Under the pieces are notes generated by a model. That model did no database searches. It was not told the DNA's origin and was given only the letters and a program-made list of their open reading frames with translations. From NCBI RefSeq assembly GCF_003945595.2, contig NW_024103729.1, forward strand, positions 368,950 through 432,949: a DNA stretch of 64,000 nt, written 5' to 3'. Source of the DNA: Pipra filicauda. Its lineage: Eukaryota > Chordata > Aves > Passeriformes > Pipridae. This document shows positions 49,668 to 63,100 of this stretch, one piece after another (within the stretch, counting starts at the first letter, position 1; each line of letters starts with the position of its first letter). The position numbers were made by a program, and so were the translations under genes.

Positions 49668-50253
49668 GACTGAAGGAGGATGGGTGCCTTGCTAGTTCTG
49701 CCCCATCCTTTGTATTAGCAACTGTACCCTACAAAATGAGCTTTTTCCTCTGAAAGCTGTCCTGTTCCTCTTTAAGACCTTACATTAACCGTATTTTTCT
49801 TGCCCTCCATAATTTATTTCCACAATGATTGTATGTGCAAAGGCATTCCACCTCAATTCAATTGTACTTAGACCATCCTATGTTTTCCTTTCAGCTCTCT
49901 CTTTCTGTGGCTGGCACGAACTCAAGGAGTGCAGGAGCCTTGATCCTTTCTGATGCCTTTGCAGAACGATTTCTCTCAGTGAGGTTCCCTTGCTCAGGCC
50001 AAATCCTGCCTTCAGATGTGCATGCATTTTCCCAATGATTTCAATGAGACTCACAGCCTTCTGAGGCCCCTGTTTGGCTTTTAATCTTCTCTTCTTTAAA
50101 AAATATAGATAGATAGTAGTTGTCCTGACCCTTTTTAATAACTGAGGTCCTTGGTTCCTTTACTGCTTTGGCTACTTTTTCTGTAGTAAAATGGTGTTCC
50201 ATATCATGCCACAAAAAGAGTGCAAGGTCTCATCCAGATATACTCCTTCAGAC
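49668..50253. other. Noncoding, no gene seen
   Basis: Includes frame 49829-50038 (69 codons, unassigned) and three ATAG units near 50107-50117. Confidence 0.6.
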
Positions 50254-50290
50254 ATTAATTCTATGCATTTATTAATTCTATGCATTTATT
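50254..50290. repeat. 17-bp tandem duplication
   Basis: ATTAATTCTATGCATTT occurs twice back to back, identical, at 50254-50270 and 50271-50287. Each copy contains an ATGCAT palindrome. Confidence 0.92.
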
Positions 50291-53200
50291 TCCTGGTTTT
50301 ACTCCTATTGGAGCTACTTTTCTCTATTTCTCAAATGGTGTGGAGTATATTAGTCTTTCTTGTACTTTCCCTATTATTACCATATTTTTTGGAAACAACA
50401 TTTTGGGTAGACTATTTTTTCAAAGTAGTACATCGTGTATTTTTTTAACTTGTGCAATAGTAGGGGGTATTTTTTCAGGTTTGACACTATTAGCAAATAT
50501 GAAAGACACACTGGGCTAGAATGAAACAATTTTGAAGGAAGTTTAAAATTTAGTAAAGTATTTACTATCTGAGTTCTGAAATGTCAAGGATTCTTAATGA
50601 GAATACCAACTGATTTTAAGCAAAGGCAATAACATCACAATGATTTTCAATAAAGTACAATTTTTACAGAATTGAATTTACTCATCAGTATTGGTATTGA
50701 TAGTATTGCATATTATTTAAAAACATTAGAAAAAAAAATTCCTCTGGTCTGACATCACGTAATTGCAGCTATGAAAGATTTTATGCAAACAAATAGTCTT
50801 GTTAAACTCTGGGAACCAAACCTTTGTTTAGGAGCTTTTCAGGCAGCATACTTAGATTGCTGACTTTTTCTTTTTTTTAATGTGAATTTGACAGTAGAGC
50901 AGGGGATTGGGAACGTTTTCTTTGTAGTGACAGAAGCTCCTTGCTGCTCAGTCTGCTAAAGACAGAATCATGTGGAAGTCAAGATATCCACAATCAAAAC
51001 TTTAGAAAACATATTTCAGAAGTTGAGAAATGAAACAAAAAGTCTTTACTGCAGGTCTAAAGCCAATTTGGTCTGACTTCTTTTTTCAAATAAGTTTTAG
51101 CTTCACAATCAGAAGGCTCTTTGTACCAATGTCTGAGAAAAGAACAAGTCTATGATTCTTCTGGAAGAGCAGCTGTATTATTAATTCCAATAAACTCTAC
51201 CACAATGATGAAAAACTGAGCAGCTGATAAATATTGTACTGCTAAATGGGATATTGGAGGTCCGGAGGAATTGTGGGTGTGATAGTAGGTAAAACTTTCA
51301 CCTTATTGCACACTCTGTTGCAACAAGACAGGTGAGGAATAAAAACATATGCTAAGATTGCTCAAGTTTCTTTTGTTACACTTTGCTTTAAAACAGCAGG
51401 TTGTTTCTGAGATATTCTGTTTTCATAAAAGGCATCACAAAGAGGGAGGAAGGCTCTGGCACAGGATGAGCACTGTGAATTTGGAGGTGTTTCAAATGAC
51501 TCTCTCCTTAACAGCCTGACTTGAGGAGGGGGTAAAGTTATATCACACTGTGGCAATCCCCAAATGACAGCTGTTTGAGCCAGAAAATTGTGAAAAAGCA
51601 TTCCTGTGCTGCTGTTGAAACCTTGGCTCTGAGCAGACCCAGAAAACATGCCAGACAACAGTGACCTTTTTTGCAGAGTGTCAGATGCTGGGGAACATGT
51701 CATATGCAGTGCTAGTGTGCCACTGAGTAACCAAAAGGCAGAAAGACTGCCCAGAGAAAAAAAAGTATCATCACAATACTGATGTTAGCTCCAGAAAAAA
51801 CAAAACCAAATAAATAACCACTGATGCATGACAAGGAAAATTTGTTAGAAAAATGACAATAGGATTGTGTTTCTTCAGAATCTGCTGTTTCATTGACAAT
51901 GAAATGCTTTACAATAAGTCTGGTTTCAACATTTTTAGAGTCTAATTACTTCTGGTTTAAAAATATACATGATGATTAAATATACAAATAATTAGTAGGA
52001 GTCAAGACAAATTATATTGCTGGGAAAAAATCCAAACGTTCATGTTCTGAAATTCTATATGAAATGAAATTACTATGTTCTCTTCTGTTGCAATCTCAGG
52101 GAGAATTTTCTGTATTTCATGAAACTGAAACATAAAAACTGTCAGGAATTGGTCTCAGCAAGGTGTACAATAATTTCCATTCTTGATGGTGTCCCAGGAG
52201 TTACCCAGAACCTTGAGAGATCAGCCCTAACGAGAAAGCATATGACCTTACCATATCAGGGCTTCACAACAGTCAAAATCTACCTTGACCTTCAACAGTA
52301 AACCATGTCCCTCAGGCTAAATCCTAACAAGTCTTGCCTTCAAACCAAGGCAAAAGGCCAAAAATGCTTATCCAGGGAGCAGCAATAGAGTCAGAAAATG
52401 AGAGGTTCTTTTTTGTTTGGCAAACATTGTAGTTTGACCTCTGTGTTCTCACTGTGCCAAGCCATCTAATCTCCAGGAGGCAGTCCTTTTTAATCTGCCA
52501 AGTGGCAAGCTGGCGTAGTACCTGTCAAGACCAGTATGCACTGCCAGGCATTTGGATTAAGGTTTGGATGTGCAAGATGACATAGCTCTCTCCTAAATCA
52601 GGACTGATTTCAGTCAGTCACAACCAATGGTCTGGTGCTCTAAGACCCTCAGGACCCTCTGTGAACTGTACTCTCTCACTGAGCACAAGGGCAGCGGGTT
52701 TTCAGTCTCCCAGTCTGTGGGTGTACGGAAGGATGCAGGGAAGGCGTGGTCTATATAATAAACAACAATGAAAGGAAATGTAACTAATGCTACATGAGAC
52801 AATATTAAGTAAAGAAATAAGGGAAAAAAATGGACATAATAGGAAATTACAATCTGACATTTTACATGCTGGTTTTTTGTTAGCTTTCTGATTTATTTTT
52901 TTTTTAGGCAAAGTCAGATTTTGTAAAACAGTTTGATAATATAAAAATCATAAAAAAGTGATTTTAATAAGGTTGTGCTAAGAAGGAAAGATTTGCTGCA
53001 GTTAGAAATTCTTCAGTTAAAATTCTTAAAAACTTATAAATTCATTGCAATGAATTGAAAACAATCTTTGCTAGCCACTGATGGCAGAAAAGCTACCTGG
53101 AACTTGTAGATAGACATTACTTCTTTCTGAAGAATCTCTTTTCCTCTCTACTTTTTTTCCCTTATACTAAGGTAGTTATTAAAATTTTTTGTTTCCCTAG

Positions 53201-56200
53201 AAAAGTGGGCTTTCACATGCATTAGCTTAAAAATACATGAAAAACCCCAACTATTAGCCTGTGGAGAAAGAAAATTAAATTGCAGCATTTTTTGTTAACT
53301 TAAAGATTTATTCTTTTTAAAAAAATCTTTATCTAAACATATATATATTTTGTAGAAAATTAAGGTATATAGTCTCTTTTTTAGTCAATATTTATCTTCC
53401 TAGAGAGCTGCCATTAACCTGTTGGGCAAGAATAAGAGCATATCTCTCTGCAAAGAATAAAAGGTTTGCCTTGTCTTAAAAGCGGTTGGAATGAGCCATC
53501 CAGTCTCTTTCTCATTTGCCTTCATTTACTTTTTACTAAGGTTGCCTTCAGTGTGGTTAATAAGCAGCAAGATCATCAGTCACTTCAAAGTGCTTTTGCA
53601 TTCCATAGTTTGTTTTTTCTGCAGTGAGCAAATGGAAGGATGATCTGGTAGAAATCAGTTACATTATGACTCATCTTTTATGTGACCTCCTTGAGAGGCT
53701 TTGGGTAGCACATGGATTTTCCATACAATTATATGTAATAGTTGGCCAGAAAAATGTCCTTTCCCTCACCATTCCTCAGCAATGCTGAAAAGTAATTAAA
53801 GGCTTTGTGTAAAGAATGCTTCAAATCCAGAGAAGTAAAATTTCCTCTGATGAATGCTTTCTTTTTCATTTGGGTTACAGACAGGTTATTTTGCATGTAG
53901 ACTGACGTCTTCATGAGGAATAGCTGAAGTCACTTCAGCTCCTGTCTTGATATGATGAAGAGTTTGCTTTCTTCTGTCAACAAAAAAAATGTCTGAATTG
54001 CAGCAATTAAAGGGTGTGGAACTTCTTTCTCCTTGATGTTACACATCACATCTGCTTTCACTGACCCCAAAACTACACAGCAATTGTTTTTCTCTGGTGG
54101 CAATTTGCAATTTCTTAAGCTAATGCTAATCAAGTTAACTGATCAAGACTTTCACATTTAGGGTTATTAATGAAAGAACCAAGCCCATGGAAAAAAAGGC
54201 AAATTATCCTAATCGTGGTAGGTAGAATTGCCAACATAACCCCCAAAAAGTGCAATTTCTTCTTAAGGATAACACTCTTTGGTTGACTTTGGTCATTGAG
54301 CATAGATTTGTTTGCTTCTTGAAAACTGTAAGTATGCCCTTGCTCTCTCCCAAGGAGGACAAAATATTTTTCCTCTCAGACCCAAAAGATGCTGGATTTT
54401 CTTGAAAGTACAGACAACATTTCCTTGTCGTTCTGACAGGATGCTATGTCCAACACTGCTTGTGTATTCCCTTCTGTTCCCACCTCTTCCCTGAAGCACT
54501 AGTGGTGGTCTTGCTGCATGTTTCACAGATGTTTCTTCCACTCAGCTCCTTGGTTGTTTTTCAAATGGCTTCTTACAGCAAATGTTTCCATGTGTGTATG
54601 CTCCTTTTTTTCTGCTGACACCTTTTCTTTCTATAAAAACAATCTGCTGCTGTCTTTCAGATCTAGAGAGACACCATCCCATACCACAGTTGTCGTTTTT
54701 TTAGACTCTGGCATTGGTACACATGGTCAGCAGGCAATACCTCCCTCCTGTCTGTTCCTCATGACTAACAATGTTGATGTTTTGTTCTTTCAATCTTATT
54801 TCCCTCTGTTACCCTTACACACTGTTTTTTTTTTTTTCTTTTCCTGTTACTCTGCTTTCTTTGTACTAGTGGCCCATATGGGATCTCTTCATCTCTTGCT
54901 ACAGCTTGGAGGAAGAAAACCTCACCCATTAACTGTTTTAGCCCAGTAACTACAGGCAGCTTGCATGCCAACTTTTTCTTGTGCTTAGGAACTGAAAAAA
55001 ACCTTCAGCTTTACATTCTCTTTATACACACGTACACACACAAGCAAAATTAAATTCACTTTCTACAGCTGCTCACAGTACTGGTTACTGACTGATTCTG
55101 AAGAGACATGCAGAGATCAGACACTACCATTGAGTTGATTGCCTTTTTAGTTTGCATGGGATAAAAGTTTAGCTGAGATTGTCTAGTCATTTCCATTCTG
55201 AAAGGTGTTCTTATTTGCTTATAATAATCTTTGCAATCAAAATTTTTCTTATCAAGTTATGCCTGTGGTCACCAGAAAGGGACTGTTAACCAGCTTACTT
55301 CAGCAATTTCTTAACATAAAGACAAATGAGAAAACCCACACAAAACATCTTGCTCCCTCCCTATAGCTGCATTATTTGGGACCAAATTTATTTGAAATTG
55401 CTGTAGTATAACTGAAGAAATCTGTGTAGTATTTTGCTCAAACTCAAACTTTTACAAAAAAATTTATTAAAATAGTGCATACTACAGAATGCATCGTGGT
55501 CCACTTTTGTGCATGTATGTACATTACACACAGGGATATGTATATATACCCCAATGCTGTTTTACGAGTCTGGCAGCATTCAATTCGATAATTCCTTTTC
55601 TAATTTTAACTTCCTTTTATTTTTTTATATGTAATAATATTTTAACGTTTCCTCTTAAAAAGTAGTGTGTTGTATAGACAGAACATTTTCAGGATTAGTA
55701 CTGGAAAAAGTTACACTCTTTCATTCAACAAAAGAAGGTTACCCACTTAAGCTTGCCTTTCTTTTTCCAAAAATGCTGGGTATATTCTGGGAGAAGATCT
55801 TTAGTTTGTCACTTCAAGTAGATCAATGATGGTCCTTGACAGTCTTACCTATAAATGTAGGAAAATTTTTGTTCTTTTTAGGTATATGTATCTCCACAGA
55901 GATGCATGAATACTGCGAACTGCATTAACAAATTTGCATTTCTCACCCCCGTTATTCTCTCTCCTGGACCATTTGGTTGAGCATATTTTCACAACAAAAG
56001 TGTTCTTTGACAACATCAAGGCAATCTTTGTGTGTGAATAATGGAAACAATATAACATGATTTTGCTATGTCACAGAAGGCAAAGAGTCAATGACAGGTA
56101 CAGACTGTATTCAAATTTGTGTTCTTCACTTTCAACTCTATGGACCAAAAAGACCTAACAGCAGGACCAAATCATGTGACCTGCTGACGTTACCATCGAA

Positions 56201-57699
56201 TGTCTTCACTTTATGTTGCAGTATTATTTAGAATTCATGTCTGTCTTCAGCAGTTTGTGTGGTTGCCAAGTAGCTATGAGCTACAACTTACAGCACTTTA
56301 GGAATGGCATAGAAGATGCAGGAATCATTTTGTCTTAGACTTCCCTAAATTCAGGCTGTGTTGCAAAATATTTAGATGTTTATATGGGAAAACCATATAA
56401 AAAAAGTGCATTTCTGCTTTTAACGGAGAAGAGGGAGTGACACCTGGTTGATAGCTGAATCAACCCTTTCATTGCTCCCTTTCCCCTTTCAAATGTAACA
56501 TGGGAGTTTCTTACATTATGCTGGAAAGATGTCCAGATGTGGGAGAGACACAGCCTCAAAGCTTTCCCTTTTCTCGTTCTGTTTTTGTCAATGCCAGGCC
56601 ACAGTTGTCAGTGGATAGAGGACCAGTGAGTACTGTGTGCTCTTCCAGCACCCATACTAATATATGCATTATGGCATATACATCGCTTCACATTAGGCTT
56701 AAGTCTTTATTTGCCTAGAATCTCTTCAAAGTACTCAAAACAGCAGCATGCAAATTTGAGATTTGAAAGATGGCCCTTTCTATTCTAAAACTACCTAGAC
56801 TGAAAGTGTGAGATTTTCTCAAGTTTTATTATGTAAGCGTAAAAAGGTATAGTGCTACTTATTTATCCTCACCTTAACCACCATTATCTCCATGATTATG
56901 ATAGCTTTTAGGAGCCTCTTCAAGAAACCACTTATGAAGAGCTCTGTAGAAATGTTGTACAACAAAGAGCCTCATCTGGCAAGGGACCAGTAGTAAAACA
57001 TTGTCCAGTTAAAGCTAGTTGTAAAACCTTGACTGATTTCTCCAGGCACAGGATTTTCCTTGAGATGATAAGCACAATGAGCCAGGTGGGAGATGCAAGG
57101 GATGCATGTGCTTTCAGAAAAGGAGAATAACAATAGCAATGAAAATAGACACAGTTACAGCAAAGTAAAAAAATAACAACGAAAAGAAGCAGGGGTTCAG
57201 CAAAATGAACAGAACTGACAGCATATTACTTGCTTAGCCAAAGATATTTGCATCAATATATAAAATATGGAAATGTGAATCTACGAGTCATAGGCAAACA
57301 TTTGCAGCTGTGGAGAATTTTGAGATTTGTGTTTTATTTGATGGGATGAGAGAACAATGTGCAGAGAATAAAAACAACTGAGTTTCAAGAAGTGTCTTGG
57401 CAGCATTCAAACACTAGCAGTTGTCATCATCATAATAAGATAGAGAGAAACCAGTTTTTTTAATTTAGCTTTTTTACAGTGAGATCTCTCATTATACAAA
57501 TGCATATCTTTCTACTAGTATCTTTCAAATCAAAAATGATGTTTCACAACATATGTAGATTTGTATTTTTATGGGTAATATAGCTTCCCTAATAACCTTT
57601 CCAAGTGAAAGATTCTGCCTGATTCAGAGGAACAGACTATTTTTTGTAAATTTGATTAGACACCTAAACTCATCAGTCCGTCTCTGAGCCATGTACCTG
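50291..57699. other. Long noncoding stretch, no gene seen
   Basis: Minus frame 51362-51703 (113 codons) and plus frame 54518-54949 (143 codons, the longest in the window) have no domain or motif; the latter is driven by T-rich DNA and includes a T13 run at 54825-54837. Part of 52500-52760 is GC-richer and ends in an AT-box (TATATAATAA), loosely LTR-like, but no LTR pair or known family was recognised. Around 55020 and 55500-55555 are short CA/TA-rich patches. Confidence 0.55.
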
Positions 57700-57860
57700 A
57701 TTATGCATAGGTATATGCAATGCATTATGCGAAAGCAGTTTAGCTTGGATTGTATCATGGCTGTAACCAAAGTGGGTTTAGAGATAATGAGCTTGCATCC
57801 CCGAATACTTAGGATCGCAGTCTACTCTCTAAACTGATGATGCAGCAGCTGCATAATGCA
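57700..57860. promoter_or_regulatory. Candidate regulatory element: ATGCAT sites and a palindromic E-box
   Basis: TTATGCAT at 57701-57708, ATGCAT at 57720-57725 and ATTATGCGAAA just after form a cluster of POU and C/EBP-like words. At 57840-57854 ATGCAGC-A-GCTGCAT is a 15-bp palindrome centred on CAGCTG. It is followed at once by CATAATGCAACAATG, which has a SOX-like ACAAT core. The segment is unique, with a few retained CpGs. It resembles deeply conserved vertebrate enhancers, but conservation cannot be judged from one sequence. Confidence 0.35.
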
Positions 57861-58658
57861 ACAATGTAATTTATTCATGTAATATGTACAATATTGCTGT
57901 AATAAAAAGCCCATTGGCGGTTCCTCTAATTCTCTGTATGAGCACCCTGTTATTAGTAGCTGTGTAAGTCAGTATTTCAGCATCTTCAAATTCTGGCTAT
58001 TTATAAATTTCAAGACACAATATTTTAAAAAGGAAGAAAAAACCCAAACAACCCCTAACAGTTTTATACTGTTGAGTAGTATGAATTGTGAATCTCACAC
58101 TGAACTGAAACCCGCAGCTTTTTTGATCAATAGAATCAGTAAATGTAACAGAAAAACACCACTAACCAGGTCCAAGTGACCCTTGTTGCTGAACTTTTTT
58201 TCTTCCACAAATGCATGCCATGATGATGCAAATGAAAAGAAGTTAAAATGGAACAAGGGGAAAAAACAAGTACTATGGATTTTCATGAGAAAAGCTGGAA
58301 GTCTCCTGATCTTCCCACCTTTTTATACAATAGTGAGTGTTATTTATCATATGAGTGTTTATATTGAATATAGATTTCTCTGAAGTAAATTTTAATGGGA
58401 ACATATTAAGTTTCAACAGGAGCCTACATGTAAAGACAGTGATAAAGAGCATTACAACAGAATGCTTGGAAATTAATCTGCCAGTTTAACCCAGTAACAG
58501 ACATGCATACTAAAACACTGATGTGAATTGAAAATAAAATAACCACGCTTGACAGATATAATAGTTTAAGTGATTTCAAATTAACCACATCCCACTGACC
58601 GCAAGTGAAGAATGTGTTCATTCTCCCACAATGAAACATGCTCTAGGGACTCATTATA
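57861..58658. other. Noncoding, no gene seen
   Basis: Overlapping frames 58095-58286 (minus), 58183-58383 (plus) and 58424-58639 (minus) are about 65-70 codons and unassigned. The first 100 bases (GCCCATTGGCGG near 57910, with an inverted CCAAT box) may belong to the preceding candidate element. Confidence 0.55.
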
Positions 58659-58691
58659 CAGAGTGGAGTAAGTAAAACCAGAGTGGAGTAA
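58659..58691. repeat. 20-bp spaced direct repeat
   Basis: CAGAGTGGAGTAA is present at 58659-58671 and 58679-58691 with a period of 20; the intervening bases are unrelated. Confidence 0.85.
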
Positions 58692-60019
58692 TTGATGCTG
58701 AGGAGGAAGGAAGAGTGACAGCTATTTAATGATTCTCAAACTTATACATAAAGATATCACAAGCACTTAATATATTATTTTTCTCCTTCCACTCTGGAAA
58801 TATTATAGAGTTAAATCTGCATTGTGCAGTAATTGCAACACTTGATATAGCTGTTAGGAATAATGAATCATGACAAAGATGCACCAGGCAGTACATGGAA
58901 AGAGTGAATAACAAACCTGTGCCAACACGTGTTCATGCATTATGGGTGCTCTATTTCAGTAGAACAGGTGAGATGAAGTCAGGGAGTATCTACTGGCCTA
59001 ACTCCTCTGCCTATAATTGCTTTTCAAATAGTAAGAACTCCTTAAAAAGTTTGAACATCATGAAATCTGAATTTACGTGATTTGGTCCCTTCTTTCCGCA
59101 TCCACTGAGGTCTTTATTTGTAGACAATCTACAGAATAGAAGATACACATGAACACTGAAGGTAGATACAGGCATGACTGGTCAGCAGGGAAGGGTTTTC
59201 ATAAAGATAACTTCAAACTAGTGAAACGGAAGCAAAATGGGAGCAAACTCAGTTCTAGTAAATCTCTACTTAAAACCTCAGTACCAGGGGTCAGGATTTG
59301 GTCTCAGCCTCCAGACTTGCTTAGGAGTCTTTTGCAGAGGAATCAGAAAGAGAAAAATGAAGCCGGAATTAATGGATTATGTAACCCTGTCTGCGAAATG
59401 CAGTGCTCATGAATATTTTCAACCCTTTCATAAAGTCTATTCAATCAGCAATTATTTTATTATCCAGCCACATGCCTAGCTGGGGAAGGAAGTTGAGAAC
59501 ACAGATGCTGCACCTGCCAGAGGGGCTATGGGCAAATTTCTTCATTATACACCAAGGAGACACTCATCTTGTCTACATTTGACCCAATTCTGAGCAACTC
59601 TATAGAAAACCCAATACATTTAGACATGAATTTGGACGTGAATGCAACACTGTGAACAAGTCAGTTTATTATAATAGCATATTATTGAAGCACCATCTGT
59701 GCCAGTGTTTGCAGGTAGAACAAATGTAATTTTCAAATTTAAAAAATCCCCACCACAAACCAAACCACAATAAAAAACCTCTCTCTTGTTAGGATTAAAG
59801 CTCCACTCCTGTTCCCTCTCATTATTTGCCCGTTCCACCAGTGATGCACACCTTTAGGCCAAACATGAGTTGTGATAGGCTGTCATGCGGTTCGGGTATT
59901 ATAGATGAAATCCTTCCAGAAGCAGCATCTGGCTCGATTTGTAAGCTCTGCAGTCATTTGTAGTGATGGGGTTACATGTGCCCTAGGCTTTGTCAGATGG
60001 TTTGGCTGCTTTTCTCCAG
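58692..60019. other. Noncoding, no gene seen
   Basis: Two overlapping plus-strand frames at 59149-59412 and 59237-59479 (87 and 80 codons) share the same DNA in different phases and have no recognisable domain. No repeat family seen. Confidence 0.55.
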
Positions 60020-60035
60020 TTTTTTTTTTTTTTTT
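60020..60035. repeat. T16 homopolymer
   Basis: Uninterrupted run of 16 T. Confidence 0.9.
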
Positions 60036-60084
60036 AAATTGTTATTATTAGTTGATGGTGAGGAATTCGTACTCTGCTTAACTC

Positions 60085-60130
60085 AATGGCAATTTGCATG
60101 TTTAAATAAAAAGACTATTTATAATCAAAG
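60085..60130. promoter_or_regulatory. Octamer and MEF2 consensus sites
   Basis: ATTTGCAT at 60092-60099 is the perfect POU octamer on the minus strand, and CTATTTATAA at 60115-60124 fits the MEF2 consensus YTAWWWWTAR exactly. They are 15 bp apart in unique sequence. AT-rich DNA makes a MEF2 match fairly likely by chance; the octamer is less so. Confidence 0.3.
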
Positions 60131-63100
60131 CATTTTGAAATCTGACCACTAAACACGTTTTGGTTAGATAAAACTGCTTGTGTCTCTCCAGTAGTTTACT
60201 TCTGAGAAAGGTGTTACCTGATTGCCTAGAAGTTGTTGGTGGGAATTACATACTTGGCTATCTTATTGGTCTGTTCCTTTAATACAGGGGCATTTCTAGA
60301 AGACCGTAGAGATGATCAACATATCCCCAAGAGTTTTTTTCTGTCACATTCACTTTGTTGCCATTTTCAATCCTGAAAGTAAATAAGGCAAATTCCCAAA
60401 CAGGATTTACTGTGTTAGACCGAATGCCTTATTAGTGTAAGTCTGTTCTATTTTTACTTCGGAATCTCAATGTTATAAAGGGACTTGATTCCTCTGTTGA
60501 AAGTCTTATACCTCACTTCGGTACCAGGTAGCATACAACAATGCGTTAGTTGTCAAATAGTTTACAGTCACTTTTACTGAATATAAAAATTAAAATGCAG
60601 GGTACAGTATAAAGCTTGCAAAGCACGATAAAGCACAATGATTCCTAGGAGTTTGTTTTAAATATTATATTCAAGGTTTACAGGCAATTAGAGGAAAAGG
60701 ATTCCAGGACTAGGGGACTAACGTAGCTGTGTGGAATAGAGGACAACAAGATATAAATATTTACCAATACCAGGGAATATCATCCCATACTGCCCAACTG
60801 TGTTTGTATACCATTTTTCAAATTCCTAATACTTCCTTTACTGCATCTCTTCCCCTCATTTGTGCTAATTTTATGCTCTGAAAAGATATTGTTCACATAT
60901 GAATTAGGCTATTCTTGGATAAACACGGATTGCCGCTAACAACGTACTTCTTGTTCTGCTTTCTTCTCTCATTATGTCAGGTGACAAGACTATAATGAAA
61001 ATTAGTTGACATACAGCACAAAAAAAAAGAACATCAACATGAAGTGAAACTTTGAGGAATAAAAAACCCACATCACATGACATTTGTTCACAAAAGCTCT
61101 GTATTTCTGAACACTAGTGAAAGAACAAATTAAAACAATTCAAACCTGATTGCTGGACCATACTAAGAAAAGGGTTAATGTCACTCTGTTTACTGCTTAG
61201 CATTCAGCCACATCCATTGAAAAATTCTTCTGTAATGAGTGTGTTACTTATATATAGTTTTTGCAGTCAGTGACTCCAAGAAACTTTGGAGACTCCTTTA
61301 AACAAGTTGCAAACTGGTTTTGACATGGGTAATGCATTGAATTTTGTTTTTCTTTCTTCAGTTTTTGAAGTGCTGTTGAAGGCCACTTGAAGAAGGAAGA
61401 AAGGATTGGGCTAAAACTTTCCACAAAGATTTTTATTTTCACATGATCAATCATCAAACTGTAGCAATGCACTGTACAGAGGTGTGAGAAACATAACTTG
61501 TTATGTTCAATAGACCAAAATAAGTTTCTGTAATTAGATTGTTCAATAATTACAAATAAACTCAATTAAAAAAAATTGTGAGTAATTTATAATCAGAAAT
61601 CTGAGTTTACAATCAGACTGAATCTTTTGAAAAACATTATCTATCCAACCAGCACATTTAACTGCAATCTTAAGTCATATCATTCAACTGCTGTAACACC
61701 TTTTTCCAGAGTTTTTCTGGCATATGGATTTAAACCCCAGGTGTAAGTACGCATGTCAATCAAGGCTCAGTTCATTCTTGAAATAAAATCATTTTATCTA
61801 TGTAAGGTGAAGATTCACTGGATCTTAAATGTGATTAATTATGAAATCTGAGGTTTTGATAACTTTTTCATCAGCAGCACTGATCTGAAAGTAAAGTTTT
61901 CTTTCAAGTCTGCGTATCTGAATCCTTTGGCCTTATATTTTCTTTTGAAATATTTCATTTAATGCATGCACTGTCATTACAGCCTGCTCTCTTTTATTCT
62001 GTACCTGGTTGAAGAATTTTAAGGTTTGCTGGACTTAAAATCAAACTTTCACTGTACCATGAGATTGATTTTTCTCTTTTAGTCTGGCTTGGCATCTCAC
62101 CTCAGTTCTGTACTTTAAGAAAAGAAAGGTGTAAAAAGATTTAAAGTTTGCTTCATTTAATTGTATGACTTACTGTAGTGATCTCTTTGGATCACTTCTA
62201 GTTATTCTGTTTTGATTTCAGTACTTTGGTAAATAGTGTCAGAACTCTTTCTTTTGTTACTTCATCTGCATTTGTACATCAAAAATGATCTCAAACCATA
62301 AGTCTTCTTGAAAAGACAAACCCATGCCTTCCAAACTGGTCGTATAAAACTTTTTTTTACCATTTAAGGTTTTATTTTTCTAAAGTTAAAACGGTCTCAA
62401 GTTGTGGTCTGGAATTGCCCAGATATTTACTGCCCACGTGTATCTATGTGACTTGTTCACATAACCAAAATAGTTATTTGTGCCTACACAAATAGAACTC
62501 ATAAAAATATCTGTTTGTGAAGTCAGGCCTTTTTAATAAGTGAACTAATGAGTTATTCTCATCAAGTAGTAATTTACTGGAACCAGGCAGATTTGGAGGG
62601 AGATAGCTCTGGAACAGGAAAGGAAATGACAGCAGAAAGTTTTGTTACCAAGCGTTTTAACATTACAGAAGACTACCCAGATGGATGGACAGGAAGATGG
62701 GGGAGAAAGAAAGAGAGAAGTGAAGGCAGAGAAAAGCTAATGAGAGCCAATATCAAAGAAATAGACTTGGTGGTACCCCGGTGTTAGTGAGAGAACACTT
62801 TGGTGTTCCACTGAGGACAGTCACCTCAAACTCCCAGCAGGGATAGACCAAGGGAGATGGCTTATTGGGTTGTTATCACAGAGGATAAAAATCCAACAGG
62901 ACAACTCTGCTCCTGCTTATATCCTTGTACCCCCTGGGCTCATTTCAGCTAAGTGGTGGTATATGATTAACAACAGGAAAAGAGGACAGAAAGAGTCCAG
63001 TGTTTAAATAGAACTTTTACCCTTTATTTTGCCATAAGTAAGAGGGCTATAAATGGATGTCTGACTTTTCTTCAACTTGTTCCATGTGGGAAAGAATCAT

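Noticed and set aside
51362..51703. 113-codon minus-strand frame
   Set aside because: Composition is protein-like but there is no recognisable motif, no splice context and no sign of a neighbouring exon. Translated search would be needed.
52500..52770. GC-richer segment ending in a TATATAATAA box, loosely LTR-like
   Set aside because: No second LTR, primer-binding site or internal retroviral sequence was seen, and the ends do not form a clear TG...CA pair.
54518..54949. Longest open frame in the window, 143 codons, plus strand
   Set aside because: It is driven by T-rich DNA (runs of F, L, S), includes a T13 run, has no domain, and the opposite strand is also open in places. This is expected by chance at this length of AT-rich sequence.
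61248..61565. 105-codon minus-strand frame
   Set aside because: Leucine/phenylalanine/lysine-rich composition typical of AT-rich random frames; no motif.
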